DNA of 48,378 bases, from NCBI RefSeq assembly GCF_024195285.1, contig NZ_JALHBS010000031.1, positions 1-48,378 of the forward strand, read 5' to 3'. Shown here piece by piece: positions 39,013 through 47,683 of this stretch (the first letter of the stretch is position 1; each line of letters opens with the position of its first letter). A program made the position numbers and the translations under genes. Origin of the DNA: Aurantimonas marianensis. GTDB lineage: Bacteria; Pseudomonadota; Alphaproteobacteria; Rhizobiales; Rhizobiaceae. The notes beneath the pieces were generated by a model that saw only the letters and a program-made list of their open reading frames with translations, did no database searches and was not told the origin of the DNA.

Positions 39013-39369
39013 TCATGTGAGCACGGCGCCACCGATGAGAATCGCCTCGGCGATCAGAATGGCGACCAGGACCCGCCGACCCAATAGAAGATACGCCGCG
39101 AAGCCTGCCGCAATGGCTCCGACCCGAACCAAGGGAGCGATCGCGGCGAGCGAACCGGTGGGAAACAGCACCAGCTGCGCGATCACGGCCGCCACTAGCG
39201 ATGTGGCGATCGTCCGCGCAAGGGCCGCGAAGGGCGAGTGCTCGTCGATGCGGCCCGCCGACAGGACACCGAGATAACGCCAGATGTCGGTGGGCAGCCA
39301 GCCCGCCAAAAGGATGAAAACGAAGGGCCACCAAGGCTCCGAAATCGCGGTGAAGCTCCAACCGCCCAT
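39013..39369 (-). CDS. azlD: AzlD-family branched-chain amino acid transport protein
   Basis: A 118-residue membrane protein with about four helices, the small partner of AzlC. Together these form a branched-chain amino acid exporter (BrnFE type). The start ATG overlaps the azlC stop (TGATG), showing coupling. The open frame runs much further upstream through azlC in another frame and is not the real start. It converges on the HIT gene with a 50-base gap. Confidence 0.9.
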   Translation of the reverse strand: MGGWSFTAISEPWWPFVFILLAGWLPTDIWRYLGVLSAGRIDEHSPFAALARTIATSLVAAVIAQLVLFPTGSLAAIAPLVRVGAIAAGFAAYLLLGRRVLVAILIAEAILIGGAVLT

Positions 39370-40106
39370 CACGCGAGCCGCCGCCCCTCGATGATCCGGC
39401 CGGCCAGATAGGCGACGGTCCCGCCGGCAATCCCGGCGACCAGGAGTTCGAAGCCGGGTATGAACCAATGGGCCGGCGGCAGCGCCGCCATCCCGGTGAA
39501 CAGGGCAATACGGCCGGACGCTTCGCGAGCGGTTCCAAACAGCGAGGTCAGGAAATAGACCGGCGTCAGGAACGCCAGCGCGCCCGTCGCCAAGGCCGGC
39601 AACTGCCCCATCAAGTTGAAGACAAGGGCGACGAGGACGGTGTTGATCGTCGTCAGGGTTACGGCGAAGGCGCCGAAGAAGATGGTGCGTTTGTCGCGCG
39701 GTACGGTCTCGATCCGCTCCATTGCGAAGATCCAGCCGGTTATCGCGACGAAATGCGACAGGAAGAGCAGCGTCCCGGTTCGGGTCTTCGGTCCTTTGAT
39801 CACCGGCATCAGCGCGACGACCATCGGCATCATCCGCAGCGACGACAGTCCGACCGCCAACGCGGTCGCCGGCAGCGAGGCACCGGCGGTGATCGCACCG
39901 ACCAGAACGATCTTCGCCGGCAACGCCCAGACCGTGGCGGTCATGAACGAGGCTTCGACCCAGGTCAGGCCGGCATCGCGGCAGAGTGCCGCGAAGCCGA
40001 CGAACGCCGTCGTGAGAATCAGCGCCGGCGGGCTGGCAATTCCCCTGACGCCGCGAAGCGCCCAAAAGAGCGACGAGCGGTCTCGTTCGGCTGGCTCACC
40101 ATACAT
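39369..40106 (-). CDS. azlC: AzlC-family branched-chain amino acid permease
   Basis: A 245-residue membrane protein with about seven helices; it matches the AzlC/BrnF family by GVRGIASPPALILTTAFVGF (18-37), SFMTATVWALPAKIVL (53-68) and FLSHFVAITGWIFA. It is the large subunit of a branched-chain amino acid exporter. The clpA terminator lies just upstream, so azlCD should have its own promoter. The ribosome site is weak. Confidence 0.92.
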   Translation of the reverse strand: MYGEPAERDRSSLFWALRGVRGIASPPALILTTAFVGFAALCRDAGLTWVEASFMTATVWALPAKIVLVGAITAGASLPATALAVGLSSLRMMPMVVALMPVIKGPKTRTGTLLFLSHFVAITGWIFAMERIETVPRDKRTIFFGAFAVTLTTINTVLVALVFNLMGQLPALATGALAFLTPVYFLTSLFGTAREASGRIALFTGMAALPPAHWFIPGFELLVAGIAGGTVAYLAGRIIEGRRLA

Positions 40107-40133
40107 GATTCAGGTCTCTGGGATCAGGCGCAC

Positions 40134-40159
40134 AAAAAGGGTCGCCCGACGGACGACCC
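40134..40159 (-). terminator. Intrinsic terminator after clpA
   Basis: On the minus strand GGGTCG and CGACCC (40159-40139) form a stem around a CCG/CGG inner helix with one mismatch, followed directly by TTTTTG. It starts 15 bases after the clpA stop and separates clpSA from azlCD. Confidence 0.85.
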
Positions 40160-40174
40160 CTTCTGGTTTGCCGA

Positions 40175-42670
40175 TCAGGAGGGTTTGCGTGGGACCTTCG
40201 GCACGGTTCCAGCGCGTTTGCCGGGGCGCGACGCAACCACCGTTGCAAGCTCACCGTCGCCATCGCCCCGGTCGGTCGCATCGTCGTCGTCTGGCGAAGC
40301 GTCGTCGAAGTCGGGTCCGTCGGCCGCGGCCTTCACCCGCTTCTTCGGCTTGGAAGAACGCTTCGGTTTGGGCGGACCCTCGTCGGCGATCGCCTCCAGA
40401 TCGAGCTGCTTTTCGCCGTCTTCCGCTTCGATGACGGTGACCTTGACCGTGCCGCCACGCTTGAGCTTGCCGAACAGCACCTCGTCCGCCAGCGGCTTCT
40501 TGATGTGCTCCTGGATGACCCGGCTAAGCGGACGCGCGCCCATATTTTGGTCATAGCCCTTGTCGGCCAACCAGGCGACGGCTTCCGGCGCCAACTCGAA
40601 TGTCACGCCCCGCTCGGAGAGTTGAGCCTCGAGTTGCATGACGAACTTCTCGACCACCTGATGAATCACCGGGGTCGGCAGCGCGCCGAACGGGATGATG
40701 GCATCGAGGCGGTTGCGGAACTCGGGTGTGAACAAACGATTGATCGCTTCCTCGTCGGCCCCGCTCCGCTTCGAATGTCCGAAGCCGATATTGGCCTTGG
40801 CCATTTCCGACGCTCCGGCATTGGTCGTCATGATCAGGATCACGTTGCGGAAATCGATCTGCTTGCCGTTGTGATCGGTCAGCTTGCCGTGGTCCATGAC
40901 CTGAAGAAGGATGTTGAAGAGGTCCGGGTGAGCCTTTTCGATTTCATCCAGCAGCAGCACGCAATGAGGATGCTGGTCGACGCCGTCGGTAAGCAGGCCA
41001 CCCTGGTCGAAGCCGACATATCCGGGAGGTGCGCCGATCAGCCGCGAGACCGTGTGGCGTTCCATGTATTCCGACATGTCGAAGCGCAGCAGTTCCACGC
41101 CAAGCGCCGCCGCGAGTTGGCGCGCGTCCTCGGTCTTGCCGACACCGGTCGGACCGGAGAACAAGTAGGAGCCGATCGGCTTGTCCGGCTCGCGCAGTCC
41201 GGCTCGGGCCAGCTTGATCGCCGAAGCCAAACCGTCGATCGCCGCGTCCTGGCCATAGACCACCCGTTTCAACTGCGCATCAAGATGCGCCAGAACGACC
41301 TCGTCGTCCTTGGAAACGGCCTTCGGCGGAATTCGCGCCATGGTCGCGACAGTCGCCTCGATTTCCCTCACCCCGATCTGCTTCTTGCGCCGTGATTCGG
41401 GCAGCAGCATCTGCGAGGCTCCGGTCTCGTCGATCACGTCGATCGCCTTGTCCGGCAGCTTGCGGTCGTTGATGTAGCGGGCCGACAATTCCACAGCCGA
41501 CTTGATCGCGTCATTGGTGAATTTCACCCGGTGGAAGTCCTCGAAATAGGGCTTCAATCCCTTGAGTATCGACACCGTGTCATCGATCGACGGCTCCTTG
41601 ACGTCAATCTTCTGGAAGCGGCGGACCAGCGCCCGGTCCTTTTCGAAGAACTGGCGGTACTCCTTGTAGGTCGTCGAGCCGATGCAGCGGATCGCGCCCG
41701 AAGACAGCGCCGGCTTCAAAAGGTTCGACGCGTCCATCGCGCCGCCCGACGTCGCGCCGGCGCCGATCACCGTGTGAATCTCGTCGATGAACAAAATGGC
41801 GCCCGGATACTCCTCCAGCTCCTTCACCACCTGTTTCAGACGCTCCTCGAAATCGCCGCGATAGCGGGTTCCGGCCAAGAGCGTTCCCATGTCGAGGGAA
41901 AAGATCGTCGCATCCGCGAGCACGTCCGGCACGTCGCCTTCCACGACGCGCTTGGCCAGACCCTCGGCGATCGCCGTCTTGCCGACGCCCGGATCGCCGA
42001 CATAAAGCGGATTGTTCTTGGAGCGCCGGCATAAAACCTGGATCGTGCGGTTGATTTCCTCGGCGCGTCCGATCAGCGGATCGATCTTGCCCTTGCGCGC
42101 CTTCTCGTTGAGGTTGCTACAATAAGCGGTCAGCGCATCCTGCGGCGTTTTGCGTTTGCCTTCCTCTTCCTGACCGACCGTCGATTGCTCGTCCTCCATG
42201 CCTCGGATAGGCCGGCTTTCGGTGACGCCGGGGCGCTTGGAAATCCCGTGCGATATGAAATTGACCGCATCGTAGCGGGTCATTTCCTGCTCCTGCAGGA
42301 AATAGGCGGCGTGGCTCTCGCGCTCGGCGAAAATGGCCACCAGCACGTTCGCCCCGGTCACTTCTTCGCGACCCGAGGACTGCACATGGATGACCGCCCG
42401 CTGGATCACTCGATGGAATCCGGCTGTCGGCTTGGAGTCCTCGTCGTGCCCGGTGATGAGATTGGCGAGTTCGGTGTCGATGTAAGTGGTCAGATTCCGC
42501 CGCAGGACATCAAGATCGACGCTGCAACCGTGCATCACCGCCGCCGCATCCTTGTCTTCCAGCAGCGCCAGCAGCAGGTGCTCCAGCGTCGCAAATTCCT
42601 GTCGCCGCTCGTTTGCGAGTGTCAGCGCCTGATGCAGCGATTTCTCTAGGCTCTGCGAAAATGTCGGCAA
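40175..42670 (-). CDS. clpA: ATP-dependent Clp protease ATP-binding subunit ClpA
   Basis: An 831-residue AAA+ unfoldase that feeds proteins to ClpP, including N-end rule substrates delivered by ClpS. The ClpN domain (1-145) is followed by AAA-1 with Walker A GDPGVGKT (225-232) and Walker B ILFIDE (292-297), and AAA-2 with Walker A GPTGVGKT (506-513) and Walker B VLLLDE (571-576). From about residue 755 there is a 75-residue extension, Lys/Pro-rich and then strongly acidic, absent from the 758-residue E. coli ClpA. clpS ends 8 bases upstream. Confidence 0.97.
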   Translation of the reverse strand: MPTFSQSLEKSLHQALTLANERRQEFATLEHLLLALLEDKDAAAVMHGCSVDLDVLRRNLTTYIDTELANLITGHDEDSKPTAGFHRVIQRAVIHVQSSGREEVTGANVLVAIFAERESHAAYFLQEQEMTRYDAVNFISHGISKRPGVTESRPIRGMEDEQSTVGQEEEGKRKTPQDALTAYCSNLNEKARKGKIDPLIGRAEEINRTIQVLCRRSKNNPLYVGDPGVGKTAIAEGLAKRVVEGDVPDVLADATIFSLDMGTLLAGTRYRGDFEERLKQVVKELEEYPGAILFIDEIHTVIGAGATSGGAMDASNLLKPALSSGAIRCIGSTTYKEYRQFFEKDRALVRRFQKIDVKEPSIDDTVSILKGLKPYFEDFHRVKFTNDAIKSAVELSARYINDRKLPDKAIDVIDETGASQMLLPESRRKKQIGVREIEATVATMARIPPKAVSKDDEVVLAHLDAQLKRVVYGQDAAIDGLASAIKLARAGLREPDKPIGSYLFSGPTGVGKTEDARQLAAALGVELLRFDMSEYMERHTVSRLIGAPPGYVGFDQGGLLTDGVDQHPHCVLLLDEIEKAHPDLFNILLQVMDHGKLTDHNGKQIDFRNVILIMTTNAGASEMAKANIGFGHSKRSGADEEAINRLFTPEFRNRLDAIIPFGALPTPVIHQVVEKFVMQLEAQLSERGVTFELAPEAVAWLADKGYDQNMGARPLSRVIQEHIKKPLADEVLFGKLKRGGTVKVTVIEAEDGEKQLDLEAIADEGPPKPKRSSKPKKRVKAAADGPDFDDASPDDDDATDRGDGDGELATVVASRPGKRAGTVPKVPRKPS

Positions 42671-42678
42671 GCTTCACC

Positions 42679-43074
42679 TCAGTTCTTTTCCATCACGCAT
42701 TGCAGCGGATGTTGATGTTGGCGGGCGAAATCCATGACCTGCGTGACCTTCGTCTCCGCTACCTCGTAGGTAAAGACCCCGCACTCGCCAACACCGTGGT
42801 TGTGCACATGCAGCATAATTCTGGTGGCTGCCTCGCGATCCTTCTGAAAGAACCGCTCCAGAACGTGAATGACAAACTCCATCGGAGTGTAATCGTCGTT
42901 CAGAAGCAGCACTCTGTAAAGGCTCGGCTTCTTTGTTTTCGGCTGCGTCCGCGTGATGACGGACGTCCCGCGTTCGGTGTCGTCCTTATTCTCCCGGCCA
43001 GCCTGAGCCTTGGCTGCGAAATCACCGCCGCCGGTCGGAAATGCGTCTTCGCTCAAATCAGCCACCATCGTCAT
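42679..43074 (-). CDS. clpS: ClpS adaptor protein
   Basis: An adaptor that binds N-degron substrates and docks on the ClpA N-domain. The core is typical: [46 protein letters not shown], and the C-terminal HPLQCVMEK. From ATG 43074 it has 131 residues with a long flexible N-terminal arm; ATG 43068 is equally possible and ATG 43137 would add 21 residues. None has a strong ribosome site. It is 8 bases from clpA and downstream of the phasin terminator. Confidence 0.94.
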   Translation of the reverse strand: MTMVADLSEDAFPTGGGDFAAKAQAGRENKDDTERGTSVITRTQPKTKKPSLYRVLLLNDDYTPMEFVIHVLERFFQKDREAATRIMLHVHNHGVGECGVFTYEVAETKVTQVMDFARQHQHPLQCVMEKN

Positions 43075-43184
43075 CGCATCGTATGTATGTGCCGGAGCGG
43101 GGATTTTAAGGCGGTCGGCACCCGGGAAAAAGATCATTACGGGTCGGCGCCGCCTGCAAGCCACCGCCGCGCGCGTAACAACGC

Positions 43185-43210
43185 AAAAAGGCCCGACGAA
43201 CCGCCGGGCC
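43185..43210 (-). terminator. Intrinsic terminator after the phasin gene
   Basis: On the minus strand GGCCCG (43210-43205), a 9-base loop and CGGGCC (43195-43190) are followed by TTTTTGCG. It lies about 60 bases beyond the phasin stop and over 100 bases before clpS, so the abundant phasin message is probably insulated from clpSA. Confidence 0.85.
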
Positions 43211-43268
43211 AATTCGATTTATCGGGTCGGGCTTGAGCCGTCCTTACGGGCGGTTCACATGCGCGAAA

Positions 43269-43655
43269 TCAGGCCGCGGCCTTCTTTTCCGCCGACTGGG
43301 ACACTTGCTTGGCGGCGCGGCTGCCGGCATCGGTCGCCGTCAAAGCCGTCTGCTCGAAAGGCTTGTAGGCCTGCTTGGCGAGATCGGCGTAGATCTCTCC
43401 CATCCGCGTCGCTTGGGAAACCCAGCTCTGATAGGCGGTCTTGGCGTAGTCGGCCTGCAGCTCGATGCCCTTGTCCAGGGTCTTGGTCCTGAACAGCTTC
43501 TCCAGCATCTCGGCCTGCTGCTCGTAGGCGCGCTTGGTGAAATCCGTGGTCTCGGCCGCAATCTGCTGGAACCCCTTGGTCACGACCGACGCCGACTTCA
43601 TCGCGTTGTCCAAGGCCTCCTGAGTGATTTTGCTGGCGTCTTCGTAAACGTTCAT
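43269..43655 (-). CDS. Phasin family protein
   Basis: A 128-residue, mostly helical amphipathic protein of the phasin family, which coats polyhydroxyalkanoate granules or in some cases acts in membrane-linked stress roles. Typical features are the absence of Cys, an Ala/Lys/Gln-rich composition and the helix containing SVVTKGFQQIAAETTDFTKR (23-42). The C-terminus is Lys/Ala-rich. ATG 43655 has GGAG 7 bases upstream; ATG 43658 is adjacent. No phaC or phaZ gene is in this window, so the granule role is inferred from family only. Confidence 0.9.
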   Translation of the reverse strand: MNVYEDASKITQEALDNAMKSASVVTKGFQQIAAETTDFTKRAYEQQAEMLEKLFRTKTLDKGIELQADYAKTAYQSWVSQATRMGEIYADLAKQAYKPFEQTALTATDAGSRAAKQVSQSAEKKAAA

Positions 43656-43737
43656 CATGCAACTCCATTCAGACCGGTGATTCGAAGGAGCGGTTCCGCA
43701 TCGTCGCGATGGGCGCCCCATGTCCGCAGCGAATATA

Positions 43738-43760
43738 TTGCAATGCACAATAAAATGCAA
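43738..43760 (-). promoter_or_regulatory. TTGCA/TGCAA repeats upstream of the phasin gene (PhaR-like site)
   Basis: TTGCA (43738-43742) and TGCAA (43756-43760) form an inverted pair around an AT-rich core, with a further TGCA at 43744-43747. It is 83-105 bases upstream of the phasin start. PhaR repressors control phasin genes through TGC/GCA-type repeats near the promoter, so this is a candidate operator. Confidence 0.45.
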
Positions 43761-43838
43761 GGAGACGGTGCGGTGCGAAGTCGGCGTGCCGATCGCGTAG
43801 CGGTGCGGCCGCTCAGATCGATCGATTGCCACGCGGTG

Positions 43839-43853
43839 GTCGAACAATTCGAC
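43839..43853. promoter_or_regulatory. 15-base dyad in the phasin-dacC divergent region
   Basis: GTCGAA-CAA-TTCGAC is a perfect dyad with 6-base arms. It lies in the 346-base divergent gap (43656-44001), about 150 bases before the carboxypeptidase gene. No regulator is assigned. Apart from this and the TGCA repeats the gap shows no gene. Confidence 0.3.
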
Positions 43854-44001
43854 AACCATAAACCGATTGGTAAGTCGGCCGGGATTACGCTCAGCGACAA
43901 TAAGCCGACGTTGTGAGCGGAGGATTGCGGCCAGCTTTGAGGTCGCGTTCCTTTTCCCTGCCGCACTTCGTCATGTGATGCCCGAGTGAGAGAGTTGCCG
44001 C

Positions 44002-45492
44002 GTGCGTAGCGAATTCGACGGACTCAAGACCGCCGCCCGAAAACTGACCAGGATGTTTGTCCTTGCGGCCATGGGGGCGGGCCTTTCGCTGACCCATGCC
44101 GCCGGTGCCGACGCCAATCCGAAATATGCCGGCTTCGTCATCGACGCCAACAATGGTCAGGTTCTGTATTCGGAAAATGCCGACGCGCCGCGATATCCGG
44201 CTTCGCTGACCAAGATGATGACCCTTTACATGACCTTCGATGCCCTGAAGAGCGGGCGGGTCTCCCTCGGCAACAAAATGCCCGTTTCGTCCTACGCGGC
44301 TGGCCGTCCGCCCTCTAAGCTGGGCCTGAAGACAGGGTCGACGCTCACCGTCGAAGAAGGCATCTACGCACTGGTGACAAAATCCGCCAACGACGCCTCC
44401 GTCGTCATGGCCGAGTTTCTCGCCGGCTCCGAATCGGCCTTCGCGGCACAAATGACGGCAAGGGCACGCAAGATCGGGATGCGAAGCACGACCTTCAAGA
44501 ACGCCAACGGGCTGCCCGACAGCGGGCAGCGCACGACCGCCCGCGACATGGCGACGCTCGGCATCGCACTCAGGGAGCATTTTCCGGAATACTATAAATA
44601 TTTCAGCACGCGCTCATACAGCTTTCGCGGACGTCGGCTGGGCAATCACAATCGCGTCCTTGGACGTTTCCAGGGAACCGATGGTATCAAGACCGGCTAT
44701 ATCAACGCCTCCGGTTTCAACCTCGTCAGTTCGGTGGCGCGGGATGGCAAGAGCCTCGTCGCGGTGGTGATGGGAGGGCGTTCGGGGCGATCGCGCGACG
44801 ACCACATGGTCGACCTCCTGAACCGTTATTTCCCGAAGGCCAGCACGCGCGACACAGGGCCGCTGCTCGCTTCGCGCGCGGTCGGAGCGGTCGGGAACGT
44901 CGTTGTGGCCGAATTGCCCAAGCGCGGCCCGCTTCCGGATTCCCGCCCGGTCGTCCAGACGTCGATCGACGAGCGTATCGCGCTGGCCTACGGTTCGGCG
45001 CCGGCGGCCGCGATCGCGCGTCTGCCCGAACCGCGGAGCCGTCCTCTCCTAGGCCGCGATGCATTGCGGGCCGCCCTCGTCCAGGAACGCCCGGCGACGC
45101 GGACGCCCTTTCCGGAGTCCGGCCGCAGCATCCCCGCGGCTTTCGGTATTCCGCTTCCGCCGGCGGCGATTCCGGGTGGCAAGGATCTCGATCCGACGAC
45201 CACCGGTTCGGTCGTAGCCAGTGCCGCGCCGGCAGCCATTCCGAGCTCTCCCTGGGTGGTGCAGATCGCCGCGACGCCCGGTGCCGAACAGGCTATGGCC
45301 ATGCTTGGCGAAGCCAAGAACAAGGTGGGCGGGCCGCTGTCCTCCGCGAAGCCATTCACCGAGACCGTCAAAAGCGGCTCCCAGACGCTCTATCGCGCTC
45401 GATTCGCTGGCTTTTCCAGCAAGGACGAGGCGCGCAACGCCTGCGCCGCGTTGAAGCGCAGCGCCTATAATTGTTACGCCGTCGCGAACTGA
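44002..45492 (+). CDS. D-alanyl-D-alanine carboxypeptidase with C-terminal SPOR domain
   Basis: A 496-residue penicillin-binding protein of the DacA/DacC/DacF type that trims the terminal D-Ala of peptidoglycan stems. A signal peptide covers about residues 1-37. The active-site motifs are SLTK (68-71), SAN (128-130) and KTG (230-232). A Pro/Ala-rich linker (about 330-412) leads to a SPOR domain (about 415-496), which binds denuded glycan and targets proteins to division sites. GTG 44002 is the first supported start; ATG 44053 is an alternative but would shorten the signal peptide's basic region. It is divergent from the phasin gene. Confidence 0.93.
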   Translation: MRSEFDGLKTAARKLTRMFVLAAMGAGLSLTHAAGADANPKYAGFVIDANNGQVLYSENADAPRYPASLTKMMTLYMTFDALKSGRVSLGNKMPVSSYAAGRPPSKLGLKTGSTLTVEEGIYALVTKSANDASVVMAEFLAGSESAFAAQMTARARKIGMRSTTFKNANGLPDSGQRTTARDMATLGIALREHFPEYYKYFSTRSYSFRGRRLGNHNRVLGRFQGTDGIKTGYINASGFNLVSSVARDGKSLVAVVMGGRSGRSRDDHMVDLLNRYFPKASTRDTGPLLASRAVGAVGNVVVAELPKRGPLPDSRPVVQTSIDERIALAYGSAPAAAIARLPEPRSRPLLGRDALRAALVQERPATRTPFPESGRSIPAAFGIPLPPAAIPGGKDLDPTTTGSVVASAAPAAIPSSPWVVQIAATPGAEQAMAMLGEAKNKVGGPLSSAKPFTETVKSGSQTLYRARFAGFSSKDEARNACAALKRSAYNCYAVAN

Positions 45493-45565
45493 ATCGAGAC
45501 GGGTGGCGGCCCGCCTCCGGCCACCATGCCACGAATCCCCTGTGTTGCGTATTAAGGGTTCCGTT

Positions 45566-45835
45566 ATGTCGACCGAGCAAAGCAGACCAGGTCTCGTCCC
45601 ATCAGAACGTCAGCAGGTCCAGAAGGCCTCGTCAGGGATGCATCCGCTGCAACAGGCCGCGATGCGTCTCGCCGACGTCCGCGAGGGGCGCTCACGCCTA
45701 AAGGCAAAGGATCTCGTGGGCCTGCTGTTGTCCCACGGCGCCCGGGCATGGCGGGCGTCGCAGCCGATCTGTCACAGCCGCATCAAGGCGGTTGGCCCGT
45801 GCGGTGCGACGGCGGTCAGGCTTCGCTTCCGTTGA
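45566..45835 (+). CDS. Small hypothetical protein
   Basis: An 89-residue reading frame with AAGGG 7 bases before the ATG. The protein is basic and partly helical around MHPLQQAAMRLADVREGRSR, with no membrane segment or recognised domain; two Cys occur near the C-terminus. Its stop is 35 bases from the convergent DUF1489 gene. Codon use is GC-rich but less biased than in neighbouring genes. It is translatable by appearance only; a non-coding explanation cannot be excluded. Confidence 0.4.
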   Translation: MSTEQSRPGLVPSERQQVQKASSGMHPLQQAAMRLADVREGRSRLKAKDLVGLLLSHGARAWRASQPICHSRIKAVGPCGATAVRLRFR

Positions 45836-45870
45836 CCGCAAGCCGAACCCGGTGAAGCCGCCCTTCACGA

Positions 45871-46308
45871 CTACAGAAGACCCAACTCCATAAGCTCCCG
45901 GCGAAGATCCGGTGGCAACCGCTCCTCTCCCGAAGCCGCGTCAGCAATGTCGCACGGCGCGTCCTCGGGTTTGAAATAGCGCCACCCCTGAAAGGCGCGC
46001 CGAGGCTGCCAGGCTGTGCGCACGAGCGCCGGTTGCAGCACGATGTGGCACCGCTTGATCCCCTCCCCGTCGGTAAACGGCCGGATGGCGAGAATCGGCT
46101 GGCGCACCTGGACCTGCCCTTTGATCACCCAATAGAGCGAGCCGCCAGAGATGATCTCGTCGACCCGCGTCGGGGTCATGCGGGTCGTGTGGGTCTGCTC
46201 GGTCGCCATTCCCTCGCGGCGCGCCCTGGCGAGACGATTTGCCACATCCGCCTCGAGTTCCTCGATGCTGTCGACGCCGACGCACAGTTTGATCAAATGC
46301 AGAGCCAT
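45871..46308 (-). CDS. DUF1489 family protein
   Basis: A 145-residue protein of the DUF1489 (COG5458) family, found mainly in alphaproteobacteria and of unknown function. Family features include MALHLIKLCVGVDSIEEL at the N-terminus, SGGSLYWVIKGQV (54-66), and the AFQGWRYFKPEDAP segment near the C-terminus. It has no signal peptide or helix bundle and is probably cytoplasmic. A GAGAAG ribosome site precedes the ATG. The gap upstream (46309-46613) has no supported gene apart from the terminator described next. Confidence 0.92.
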   Translation of the reverse strand: MALHLIKLCVGVDSIEELEADVANRLARARREGMATEQTHTTRMTPTRVDEIISGGSLYWVIKGQVQVRQPILAIRPFTDGEGIKRCHIVLQPALVRTAWQPRRAFQGWRYFKPEDAPCDIADAASGEERLPPDLRRELMELGLL

Positions 46309-46526
46309 ACGTTCGCTTCTCGGAGCAGTCTCCGCCCGCCGTCAAGTCCGTGCGGCGGCAAATCGTCCCGGCGCGAAACAGGACGCGGTCGGATTGGAAA
46401 TGCGGTGCCTCCGAACCGGGATACTTACGGGGAACAGAGAAACGTGGGTGTCTCCCGCACCCATTTCGCACTCATCGACCGGCGGCCCCCTGACTGCACG
46501 CCCGCGCCTGCCGACAAGGCGCGAAC

Positions 46527-46557
46527 AAAAACGACCCCGTGAGGGTATCACAGGGCC
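46527..46557 (-). terminator. Intrinsic terminator after the 41-residue membrane protein gene
   Basis: On the minus strand GGCCCTGTGA (46557-46548), loop TACCC, and TCACGGGGTC (46542-46533) pair along ten positions including two G-T wobbles, followed by GTTTTTG. It lies 57 bases beyond the small gene's stop. It faces the same way as DUF1489 and so closes the small transcript before that gene. Confidence 0.8.
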
Positions 46558-46613
46558 GCGTCTTCTTGGAATTTCGAGCTCGGTGCCTTTGCCGGTTCGT
46601 TCCGGCCGCGTCG

Positions 46614-46739
46614 TCACTTGGCTGCGATCGCGATCGTCTCGGGAACGCTGAAGAGGAAACCGAGGACCAGTAATGCGGAGAAGATCGAAACCGTCCAGAC
46701 GGTCACACCCCAGCACGACTTGCGCACGCTGTCATCCAT
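46614..46739 (-). CDS. Small single-span membrane protein (41 residues)
   Basis: ATG 46739 to TGA 46614 encodes 41 residues. The first 12 are polar (MDDSVRKSCWGV), then a hydrophobic stretch (about 13-32, including SIFSALLVLGFLFSV) can span the membrane, and a short tail ends ETIAIAAK. AGGA lies about 11 bases upstream. A perfect CtrA-type site is 70-85 bases before the ATG and an intrinsic terminator follows, so the gene sits in its own plausible transcription unit. No family is recognised and the function is unknown. Confidence 0.6.
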   Translation of the reverse strand: MDDSVRKSCWGVTVWTVSIFSALLVLGFLFSVPETIAIAAK

Positions 46740-46807
46740 TTGAAAAACAATCCTGATTCATGAAGCTGGCGAACCGATTACGACCCCCGTCCGGCGATCC
46801 GCACTGG

Positions 46808-46823
46808 TTAAATATCGGTTAAC
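46808..46823. promoter_or_regulatory. Perfect CtrA-type binding site
   Basis: TTAA (46808-46811), seven bases, then TTAAC (46819-46823) matches the full CtrA consensus TTAA-N7-TTAAC. CtrA is the essential cell-cycle response regulator of alphaproteobacteria. The site is 69 bases before the small membrane protein gene on the minus strand and 177 bases before the DUF599 gene on the plus strand. A GANTC site (GATTC 46755-46759), the CcrM methylation target, lies between the site and the small gene. Confidence 0.7.
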
Positions 46824-46999
46824 CCCAGCCTTCACAAGATGCCGTCCTTGAAAATTTTTGGATGGTGAATTTACACCCATCAACCTTGTCCCGGGCTTGA
46901 CGGAATGATCCCCCCGGTGCCTCTCCTTTGCGGGCTCGGCACGATCGGCCTACGACTCGGCGCGAGCGCGTGTGAGCGAAACGAGAGGAGGCATGACTG

Positions 47000-47683
47000 A
47001 TGGTCATCGACACATCCGATCAGGCAGCGCTGATAATCTTCCTGGTCGTGTGGGTCGGCTACAGCTGGTTCACGGAACGCGGACCGTTCGCCGAGCGAGG
47101 CCTGTCGAGCGCCATCAATCGGCAGAGGGAAAACTGGATGCGGGTCATGTTCCTACGCGATCTGCGCATGATCGACACCGCGATCATGGCCGGACTGCAA
47201 CAGGGTACGGCGTTTTTCGCGTCCGCCTGCATCTTCGCCATTGGCGGAACCTTCGCGATGCTGGGTTCGGCCGAGCGTATCGCGGTCATCGCCTCGGACC
47301 TGCCGTTCTACGGCCGGCTCGACCGTGCGTTGGTCGAGTTCAAGCTGCTCGGACTGGTGATGATCTTCGCCTATGCGTTCTTCAAGTTCGGCTGGGCGTA
47401 TCGCCTGTTCAATTACTGCTCGATCCTGATCGGCGCCATTCCGATGCGGGCCGATGCCGAAGCGGCCCCCGCCGAAGCCGAACGGGCGGTCGTGCGGGCC
47501 GCGCGTCTCAACCAGCAGGCCGGCCTGCATTTCAATTCCGGCCTGCGGGCGATCTTCTTCGCGCTGGCCTATCTCGGCTGGTTTCTCGGCCCATATGCGC
47601 TGTTCCTGACGACCTTCCTGGTCCTCATGATCCTGGCCAACCGCCAGTTCCATTCCCCGGCCCGAAAGGTGCTCATCGATTGA
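47000..47683 (+). CDS. DUF599 family membrane protein
   Basis: A 227-residue inner-membrane protein of the DUF599 family. It has about four hydrophobic helices (near 8-25, 70-88, 115-140 and 182-215). Conserved features are RENWMRVMFLRDLRMIDTAIM (43-63) and FKFGWAYRLFNYC (128-140). The function is unknown. GGAGG is about 9 bases before ATG 47000; an ATG at 46993 is out of frame. Its end overlaps the DUF3253 gene by four bases. Confidence 0.92.
   Translation: MVIDTSDQAALIIFLVVWVGYSWFTERGPFAERGLSSAINRQRENWMRVMFLRDLRMIDTAIMAGLQQGTAFFASACIFAIGGTFAMLGSAERIAVIASDLPFYGRLDRALVEFKLLGLVMIFAYAFFKFGWAYRLFNYCSILIGAIPMRADAEAAPAEAERAVVRAARLNQQAGLHFNSGLRAIFFALAYLGWFLGPYALFLTTFLVLMILANRQFHSPARKVLID

Noticed and set aside
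46445-46466. Plus-strand hairpin TGGGTG/CACCCA followed by TTT as a terminator
   Set aside because: The stem is only six pairs and no plus-strand gene ends near it; the 45566 gene stops over 600 bases earlier.
46342-46716. Minus-strand open frame of 124 codons overlapping the 41-residue gene and its terminator
   Set aside because: It reads through the terminator hairpin, is Arg/Gly/Pro-rich and has no ribosome site; the short hydrophobic frame in another phase fits better.
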